Origin: SZUA-430 sp034440175
GTDB lineage: Bacteria > Pseudomonadota > Alphaproteobacteria > Micropepsales > Micropepsaceae
Length of the DNA stretch: 6,695 bases
Direction: 5' to 3'
Assembly (NCBI GenBank): GCA_034440175.1
Contig: JAWXBO010000231.1
Location: forward strand, 1 to 6,695
The stretch's first letter is position 1. Every line of letters starts with the position of its first letter. Below are positions 1-3,989 of this stretch, in pieces. The notes under the pieces are model-generated. The model was not told where the DNA came from and made no database searches. It worked only from the letters and a program-made list of their open reading frames with translations. The translations under genes were made by a program, and so were the position numbers.

Positions 1-90
1 AAGTTTGCGTGCGTCGTCTTTTCTCATACGCTCAAAGAATCATTTCCGATTCACAGCGTCAAGAAGAAAATGAACATACTTATTGACGGA

Positions 91-237
91 TTAATAGTAC
101 GAGCGCCCTGCTTCCTTGCCGTCAGCCGACGTCGTCACAACCGTATTGCCATAGCGGCCTGCCATCGGGTCGTCAGCAGCGACCGCCATCGACACGCCAA
201 GAGCCGCAACAACCACGCCTGCCAAAATGCGTTTCAT
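91..237 (-). CDS. Small exported protein, 48 aa, function unknown
   Basis: Reading the minus strand from ATG at 237-235 to TAA at 93-91 gives 48 residues. The start MKRILAGVVVAALG is a classic signal peptide: two positive residues, then a hydrophobic Val/Ala/Leu core to about residue 19, with an A-V-A-A stretch at 18-21 as the likely signal peptidase I site. The mature part would be only about 27 residues (from DDPMAGRYGN, ending GRSYY). A good ribosome binding site, AAGGA, lies about 9-10 bases before the ATG (minus-strand AAAAAAGGAATTTTAGAG then ATG), which is the main reason to believe the start. I do not recognise a named family. The 'YGNTVV-T-DGK-YY' pattern recalls longer exported proteins of sphingomonad-like bacteria, so this may be a short or truncated relative. 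It lies 111 bases beyond the stop of the GFA gene and probably has its own promoter. Confidence 0.68.
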   Translation of the reverse strand: MKRILAGVVVAALGVSMAVAADDPMAGRYGNTVVTTSADGKEAGRSYY

Positions 238-322
238 CTCTAAAATTCCTTTTTTCATTATTCGAAAAGTCCATCATGGACGGTGCGGAATTAGTCGTTG
301 CCTCACGTGTAAGCAAGCGCAC

Positions 323-339
323 ACACGCGTGGCGCGTGT
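323..339 (-). terminator. Possible hairpin terminator or operator after the GFA gene
   Basis: ACACGCG (323-329) and CGCGTGT (333-339) are perfect 7-bp inverted arms around a 3-base loop, starting 9 bases beyond the GFA stop codon on the minus strand. The stem is GC-rich but no T-run follows on the minus strand, so intrinsic termination is only a possibility. A protein-binding site before the small exported gene is the alternative. Confidence 0.35.
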
Positions 340-348
340 TGCACTGCA

Positions 349-726
349 TTAAGTTTCCGTCAGGTGCAACCACGGCAGACGCTCTGCCGGGAATGCATGG
401 CCCTGCGGCGAAAAATCCTGCGGCCGGTCTAACGCACCTACATGAAAATGCACTTCGCTCGCCCAGCGCTCGCCTTCATAGGTCATCGTCGATCCGCAAG
501 TGCCGCAAAAACCGCGCTTGACACCTGGCGACGACGCATAAGTCGCCAGCTGCCCACTCGTAAACCGCACGTTCACCCGCTCGAAGCCTCCAAACGCCAA
601 TACCGGTGCCCCGGTATGCTTGCGGCACGAATGGCAGTGACAGTATGCCGTCCATTTGGGCGCACCCTTGGCCTCAAAGCGAATGGCGCCGCACAAACAC
701 CCGCCAGAATGCAGCACCGCGCTCAC
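349..726 (-). CDS. GFA/CENP-V family zinc-binding protein
   Basis: With the GTG at 726-724 as start the protein has 125 residues and belongs to the GFA family (glutathione-dependent formaldehyde-activating enzyme fold). Such proteins bind structural and catalytic zinc through clustered cysteines. The pattern is present: GGCLCGAIRF near the N-terminus (C10, C12), YCHCHSCRK (C29, C31, C34) and FCGTCGSTMTY (C74, C77), ending in the family's typical HFHVGALD and P-WLHL segments. Family members are usually small cytoplasmic proteins, and for most the substrate is unproven; formaldehyde-glutathione chemistry is known for the founding member only. The frame stays open further upstream with another GTG at 765, which would give 138 residues and a 43-base overlap with the preceding gene. 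The GTG at 726 is preferred because it overlaps the preceding stop as GTGA (726-723), a coupling arrangement, and fits the usual short lead before the first CxC. It is the last gene of the thyA-led run. Confidence 0.9.
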   Translation of the reverse strand: MSAVLHSGGCLCGAIRFEAKGAPKWTAYCHCHSCRKHTGAPVLAFGGFERVNVRFTSGQLATYASSPGVKRGFCGTCGSTMTYEGERWASEVHFHVGALDRPQDFSPQGHAFPAERLPWLHLTET

Positions 727-1628
727 CACCCCGAAAAATTCAACTTCAAGCCCGGACGCTTCCACGCCGTCGACACAAGCTTACCCGTCGCCGACAGGGT
801 CACATAGGCGGTCTGCATATCCTTGTCCCCGAAACAGATGTTGGTCACCAGTGGATCGGCAAACGGCATTTGTTCATAAGCGCCGTCAGCTTGAATGGCC
901 GTGATACTGCCGCCGCCCGCTTTGATCGTGGCAACACAAACCCGCCCATCAGCTTCAATCGCCAGGGAATCGAACAATTGCATTCCCGGCAAACCGCAAA
1001 CACAAGCCCCGCGACCGGGCGCAAGCGCTCCAGGGGACACAATGTCGAACTTCATCAACCGTCCCGTCTGGCACGCCGCCACATAAAGCGCCTTCTCGTC
1101 GGGAGACAGCCCGCATCCGTTTGGCTGATCAATCGGAAACACAATCTCCTTCACTGATCTGCCGTCCGCAGTCGCGTAATAGACCGCGCCACGGTCGTGC
1201 AAACGCCCATAGCCTTTGCCCAGATCGGTGAAATAAAACCCACCGTGCTGGTCGAATACCAGATCATTTGGCCCGTTAAACTTCAGTCCGGCGCAGGTCT
1301 CATAAAGCCGCTCCCACTTGCCGGTTTTCAGATCCACCCGTTCGATCCGTCCACCCGAATAACTGGGTGGCCGGTCGCCCGGAAACAAAAACCCACCTGC
1401 ATCGTGCCACTCAAAACCGCCATTGTTGCACACATAGACCGCACCGTCCGGCCCCAACGCCGCGCCATTGGGCCCGCCACCTAACTCTGCGATCACCTCG
1501 CTCTTGCCGTTGCCCCAGACCCGCGTCAGCGTTCCGCGCGCGATCTCGACCAAAATGATCGAACCGTCCGGCATCGCAATCGGACCCTCGGGAAACTTCA
1601 ACCCCGACACAATTTCAAGAACGCTCAT
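723..1628 (-). CDS. SMP-30/gluconolactonase/LRE family protein
   Basis: This 301-residue protein is a six-bladed beta-propeller of the SMP-30 (regucalcin)/gluconolactonase family. The family comprises metal-dependent hydrolases of sugar lactones and related compounds. Metal-ligand candidates sit in the expected family contexts: E14 in KFPEGP, N121 in FNGPNDLVFD, N170 in QPNGCGLSPDEKALYV and D220 in LFDSLAIEADGRV. Repeated 'DG-VYV/RVCVA' strands mark the blades. No signal peptide is seen, so it is likely cytoplasmic. The ATG at 1628-1626 is preceded by AAGGG about 9 bases upstream (minus-strand GAAGGGTTTTGCCAC), and the gene overlaps the end of folA by 14 bases (1615-1628). The natural substrate cannot be told from sequence; sugar-acid lactones are the default expectation. 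Length is typical of the family and the frame is intact. Confidence 0.93.
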   Translation of the reverse strand: MSVLEIVSGLKFPEGPIAMPDGSIILVEIARGTLTRVWGNGKSEVIAELGGGPNGAALGPDGAVYVCNNGGFEWHDAGGFLFPGDRPPSYSGGRIERVDLKTGKWERLYETCAGLKFNGPNDLVFDQHGGFYFTDLGKGYGRLHDRGAVYYATADGRSVKEIVFPIDQPNGCGLSPDEKALYVAACQTGRLMKFDIVSPGALAPGRGACVCGLPGMQLFDSLAIEADGRVCVATIKAGGGSITAIQADGAYEQMPFADPLVTNICFGDKDMQTAYVTLSATGKLVSTAWKRPGLKLNFSGW

Positions 1629-2124
1629 GTGGCAAAACCCTTCGATTAAGAATGATGAAACTGTATCCGATCGGCCGTTCAGGTGACGAGGGATAAACGC
1701 CTAACGCCGTCTCCTCCCACACCGCCTGATCAAAAGCCGGAAAGTGCACATCGCCGTCAAATCGCCCATGCACCCGCGTCAGATAAATCCGGCCGGCAAA
1801 AGGCAACGCCGCCCGGTAAATCTCCGCCCCGCCAATGACCATGATCTCAGCGCCATCTGCAACTTCAAGCGCCGCCGCCATAGAATGAACTACGACAGCA
1901 CCCTCGGCCACGAAACCAGGTGTTCGCGTCACCACGATATTGACGCGTCCCGGCAACGGGCGCTTGGGCAGGCTCTCCCAGGTCTTGCGCCCCATGATGC
2001 AGGGCTTGCCCATCGTCGTTTCTTTGAACCATGCCATGTCTTCGCGAATACGCCACGGCAAAGCGCCCTCGCGCCCGATCACGCCCGTGTCATCCATCGC
2101 CACGATCAGTGCGACAATCGCCAT
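1615..2124 (-). CDS. folA: Dihydrofolate reductase
   Basis: Dihydrofolate reductase of 169 residues reduces dihydrofolate to tetrahydrofolate with NADPH in the cytoplasm; it is the target of trimethoprim. The characteristic order is present: VALIVAMDDTGVIGREGALPW at the N-terminus, the acidic active-site residue D29 in REDMAWFK (equivalent to E. coli D27), the NADPH-binding GRKTWESL at 45-52, LPGRVNIVVTR at 57-67, and the VIGGAEIY loop at 96-103. The bacterial chromosomal type is usually about 160-175 residues, so it is full length. The ATG at 2124 has a GAGG ribosome binding site 8 bases upstream and lies 3 bases after the TAA of the acetyltransferase gene. Its partner ThyA, which generates the dihydrofolate it recycles, is two genes upstream in the same run, as is common. 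Confidence 0.97.
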   Translation of the reverse strand: MAIVALIVAMDDTGVIGREGALPWRIREDMAWFKETTMGKPCIMGRKTWESLPKRPLPGRVNIVVTRTPGFVAEGAVVVHSMAAALEVADGAEIMVIGGAEIYRAALPFAGRIYLTRVHGRFDGDVHFPAFDQAVWEETALGVYPSSPERPIGYSFIILNRRVLPHERS

Positions 2125-2127
2125 GCT

Positions 2128-2613
2128 TTACGCCTCAGCCAGACGGGCAAGCGCATCGCCAGTCACGCGAAACCCCGTCCACTCATCCATCGCCACAGCG
2201 CCCAACGATTTGTAAAACGCAATCGATGGTGCGTTCCAGTCCAGCACCGACCATTCAAATCGCGCACAGCCTTCCGCCACCGCCCGCTGCGCCAGATGTA
2301 CAAGCAAAGCCTTGCCCAGCCCCTTGCCGCGAAACGCAGGCCGCACAAACAAATCTTCCAGATAAATGCCGTGCTGTCCCCGAAAGGTTGAGAAATTATA
2401 GAACCACAGCGCAAAGCCCGCAGGCTCTCCATCCCATTCCGCAACATCGCAATAAGCGCGCGGCGCCTCGCAAAATAGCGCTCGCGCCAAAGTCTCAGCC
2501 GAAGCGTCAACCTCATGCCTCAGTTTTTCATACTCGGCCAGCTCGCACACCAACGCATGGATGAGCGCTGCATCTCCAACCACGGCCCGCCTGATCGCCA
2601 AGCCGCCGCTCAA
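2128..2613 (-). CDS. GNAT N-acetyltransferase, SSAT (diamine acetyltransferase)-like
   Basis: A 161-residue Gcn5-related N-acetyltransferase transferring acetyl from acetyl-CoA to an amine. It resembles the spermidine/spermine (SAT1/SAT2, thialysine) branch: ELAEYEKL at 24-31, the beta-4/acetyl-CoA segment YLEDLFVRPAFRGKGLGKALL at 84-104 with the pyrophosphate-binding RGKGLG, then WSVLDWNAPSIAFYKSLGA at 121-139, where Y134 matches the general-acid tyrosine position, and EWTGFRVTG at 144-152. The substrate is unproven; polyamines, thialysine or similar small amines are the best guess. The assigned start is TTG at 2613-2611, overlapping the thyA stop as TTGA, which suggests translational coupling; the upstream ribosome binding site is weak and a second TTG lies four codons on. 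It sits between thyA and folA, an unusual place for this enzyme, and leaves a 3-base gap before folA. Confidence 0.9.
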   Translation of the reverse strand: MSGGLAIRRAVVGDAALIHALVCELAEYEKLRHEVDASAETLARALFCEAPRAYCDVAEWDGEPAGFALWFYNFSTFRGQHGIYLEDLFVRPAFRGKGLGKALLVHLAQRAVAEGCARFEWSVLDWNAPSIAFYKSLGAVAMDEWTGFRVTGDALARLAEA

Positions 2614-3404
2614 ACCGCCACCGGCGCAGCAATATGGGGATGTGCCTGATAATTCTCCAGCCGGAAATCCTCATAGGCAAAACCGAAAATATCCTTGACC
2701 TCGGAATTAATTGCCATGCGCGGCAAGGCAAACGGCGCCCGCGTCAATTGCAGCTCGGCCTGCTCGATGTGATTGAGATAAAGATGCGCATCGCCGAACG
2801 AGTGCACAAACTCGCCCGCCTTCAGCCCGGTCACCTGCGCCACCATCATCAACAGCAGGGCATAAGACCCGATGTTGAACGGCACGCCCAAGAAAATGTC
2901 GGCGGAACGCTGATAAAGCTGACACGATATCCGCCCCTCCGCGACATAAAACTGAAACAGACAATGACACGGCGGCAAGGCCATCCGATCCACATCGGCC
3001 GGGTTCCACGCCGTCACCATCAGCCGCCGCGAATCCGGATTGCGCTTGATCTGCTCGATCAGCTTGGCGACCTGATCAATCGTCCCGCCATCGCGCGAAG
3101 GCCACGAGCGCCACTGCGCCCCATAGACCGGCCCCAGATCACCGTTCTTGTCCGCCCACTCATCCCAAATACGCACGCCATGGTCTTGCAGATAGCGCAC
3201 ATTGGTGTCGCCCTTCAGAAACCACAGCAACTCGTGCACGATCGACTTCAGATGCAGCTTCTTGGTCGTCAGCATCGGAAACCCGTCACTAAGATCAAAC
3301 CGCATTTGATGCCCAAACACCGACAGCGTGCCCGTCCCCGTGCGATCAGCTTTCTTCACGCCGTGGCGAAGCACGCGATCCATCAAGTCATGATACTGGC
3401 GCAT
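2610..3404 (-). CDS. thyA: Thymidylate synthase
   Basis: Classical ThyA of 264 residues, the same length as the E. coli enzyme. It methylates dUMP to dTMP using 5,10-methylenetetrahydrofolate as methyl donor and reductant, releasing dihydrofolate, and works as a cytoplasmic homodimer. Visible landmarks: RTGTGT at 21-26 (phosphate-binding R21), the core HELLWFLKGDTN at 57-68, IWDEWA at 79-84, the arginines of DSRRLMV at 124-130, the nucleophile C146 in LPPCHCLFQFYV, and QRSADIFLGVPFNIGSYA at 165-182 with D169 and N177 for dUMP binding. The ATG at 3404 has an AAGGA ribosome binding site about 8 bases upstream. It is the first gene of the minus-strand run and faces ssrA divergently across about 110 bases, so the operon promoter should lie at 3405-3516. 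Its stop overlaps the start of the acetyltransferase gene by four bases. Confidence 0.98.
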   Translation of the reverse strand: MRQYHDLMDRVLRHGVKKADRTGTGTLSVFGHQMRFDLSDGFPMLTTKKLHLKSIVHELLWFLKGDTNVRYLQDHGVRIWDEWADKNGDLGPVYGAQWRSWPSRDGGTIDQVAKLIEQIKRNPDSRRLMVTAWNPADVDRMALPPCHCLFQFYVAEGRISCQLYQRSADIFLGVPFNIGSYALLLMMVAQVTGLKAGEFVHSFGDAHLYLNHIEQAELQLTRAPFALPRMAINSEVKDIFGFAYEDFRLENYQAHPHIAAPVAV

Positions 3405-3487
3405 TTCTCAGGTCCTTAACTCGGGCACGACCTTACTATTTCCCCAACCATCGCCAAACGGCAGGTTTCCGCCATCCCCAATTGCCT

Positions 3488-3515
3488 TCAACTTTTAACC
3501 CAAAGCGCCTATATA
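3488..3515 (+). promoter_or_regulatory. Putative ssrA promoter
   Basis: TATATA at 3510-3515 could be a -10 box and TTCAAC at 3488-3493 a weak -35 box with a 16-base spacer. Transcription would start near 3520, just before the first hairpin of the tmRNA acceptor half. The -10 is convincing by position but the -35 is poor. Confidence 0.4.
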
Positions 3516-3600
3516 GGTTCTGCCAGTTCGCTGGCTATGGCGATAAACGCGCGTGTAATAAACGGATCGGACCCGGGGGCGGTACCCGGCGCCTCCACCA

Positions 3601-3628
3601 TCTGGGCAGGACAACCTGCCCAGACCTT
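3601..3628 (+). other. Intervening segment of the permuted pre-tmRNA (perfect hairpin)
   Basis: Immediately after the CCA, TCTGGGCAGG (3601-3610) and CCTGCCCAGA (3615-3624) form a perfect 10-bp hairpin with loop ACAA, followed by CCTT before the 5' G of the coding half. In known permuted tmRNAs this linker is removed by processing, leaving two RNAs held by base pairing. The strength of the stem suggests it helps present both cleavage sites. Confidence 0.85.
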
Positions 3629-3711
3629 GGGGGTGAAATAGCATCGACGAACGCGTAAAGACGTTGCTTTTGCTCGGCAAGGCTCACCGTTATCGGGCTG
3701 TCTGTACAGGT

Positions 3712-3747
3712 GCCAACGACAATGAAATGGCCCTCGCTGCCTAATAG
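3712..3747 (+). other. tmRNA proteolysis-tag reading frame (ANDNEMALAA, then TAA TAG)
   Basis: GCC AAC GAC AAT GAA ATG GCC CTC GCT GCC encodes ANDNEMALAA, followed by tandem stops TAA TAG. With the alanine carried by the tmRNA itself the tag would be AANDNEMALAA, 11 residues, like the E. coli tag in length. The ANDN start is typical of alphaproteobacterial tags and the LAA end is the ClpXP/ClpAP-recognised degron. The tag is short compared with the 14-residue Caulobacter tag. Confidence 0.9.
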
Positions 3748-3751
3748 GTAA

Positions 3752-3788
3752 GCGCGGCTCGGGGGGCGCCGGGCAACAGAAGCCCCCC
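3752..3788 (+). other. H-type pseudoknot at the end of the tmRNA coding half
   Basis: GCGCGGC (3752-3758) pairs with GCCGGGC (3768-3774), six of seven positions, while GGGGGGC (3761-3767) pairs perfectly with GCCCCCC (3782-3788). The interleaved order of the four arms makes a pseudoknot, as expected downstream of the tag frame in tmRNA. The G-C-rich second stem followed by ACCTTTCTT may also serve as, or overlap, the transcription terminator. Confidence 0.65.
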
Positions 3789-3795
3789 ACCTTTC

Positions 3796-3989
3796 TTATA
3801 TCGAGACAACCGCGACCGAGTTTCACGGCGCGAAGACACCCGTAATTTCAAGCAGGACAGCTTTGCAATAGTTTCCTGTACTTTATGCATCTTGACCTGC
3901 CTATGCGATGCTTTGCTCTGCCGCGGCTGAGACCATAGCTCTCTTCATGATCGGCGCGTTCGTGCGTCAAATATTGGCGTACGGTTGAA
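3796..3989. other. Intergenic stretch between ssrA and the restriction-modification gene
   Basis: I find no convincing gene, tRNA or strong terminator here. It receives transcription from both sides: ssrA from the left and the large minus-strand gene from the right. At its right edge TACGGTT occurs twice (3980-3986 and 3991-3997) around GAAC, the second copy running into the stop codon of the large gene. No copy of the ssrA acceptor end, as a phage or island attachment repeat would require, is visible. Confidence 0.5.

Larger units (their letters stand above)
3517..3795 (+). ncRNA. ssrA: Transfer-messenger RNA, circularly permuted two-piece form
   Basis: tmRNA rescues stalled ribosomes together with SmpB: charged with alanine, it enters the A site and then templates a degradation tag. 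Here the gene is permuted, so the acceptor (3') half comes first. It begins with hairpin GCCAG-TTCG-CTGGC (3522-3535) and continues to the conserved CGGA, a T-arm CCGGG/CCCGG (3573-3577 with 3585-3589), the acceptor strand CGCCTCC (3590-3596), then A and CCA at 3597-3600. After a cut-out spacer, the coding (5') half starts with GGGGGTG at 3629-3635, which pairs with CGCCTCC (five Watson-Crick and two G-U pairs), followed by the conserved-like GCATCGACG. The tag frame is at 3712-3747, and a closing pseudoknot at 3752-3788 precedes CTTTCTT. CGCGT (3550-3554) can pair with ACGCG (3651-3655), joining the two halves. Outer ends are estimates. Confidence 0.93.

Noticed and set aside
37..52. GAATC-ATTTCC-GATTC hairpin as terminator of the small exported gene
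   Set aside because: The stem is only 5 bp and AT-leaning, with just three T after it on the minus strand; too weak to call.
57..88. CGTCAA/TTGACG inverted repeat after the small exported gene
   Set aside because: The arms are perfect but only 6 bp with a 20-base loop; such pairs occur often by chance.
349..765. Longer GFA protein starting from GTG at 765
   Set aside because: It would overlap the preceding gene by 43 bases, has no better start codon and adds residues not typical of the family; the GTG at 726 with a GTGA overlap is preferred.
606..1157. Plus-strand open frame of 183 codons
   Set aside because: It is the antisense shadow of the SMP-30 gene, rich in Arg, His and Pro, with no family features; the minus-strand protein is clearly real.
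1744..2564. Plus-strand frames of 215 and 177 codons
   Set aside because: They lie opposite folA and the acetyltransferase and show low-complexity Arg/Pro/His composition typical of antisense frames in GC-rich DNA.
2634..3419. Plus-strand frame of 261 codons
   Set aside because: It mirrors thyA almost exactly; ThyA has all catalytic motifs, so this is an antisense shadow.
3590..3600. Search for a duplicate of the ssrA acceptor end as an integration attachment site
   Set aside because: No second copy of the CGCCTCCACCA-type sequence was seen to the right of ssrA inside the window; an att site outside cannot be excluded.
3495..3826. Two minus-strand reading frames of 61 and 105 codons over the ssrA gene
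   Set aside because: They lie antisense to the structured tmRNA, have no recognisable protein features, and the sequence is fully explained by the RNA.
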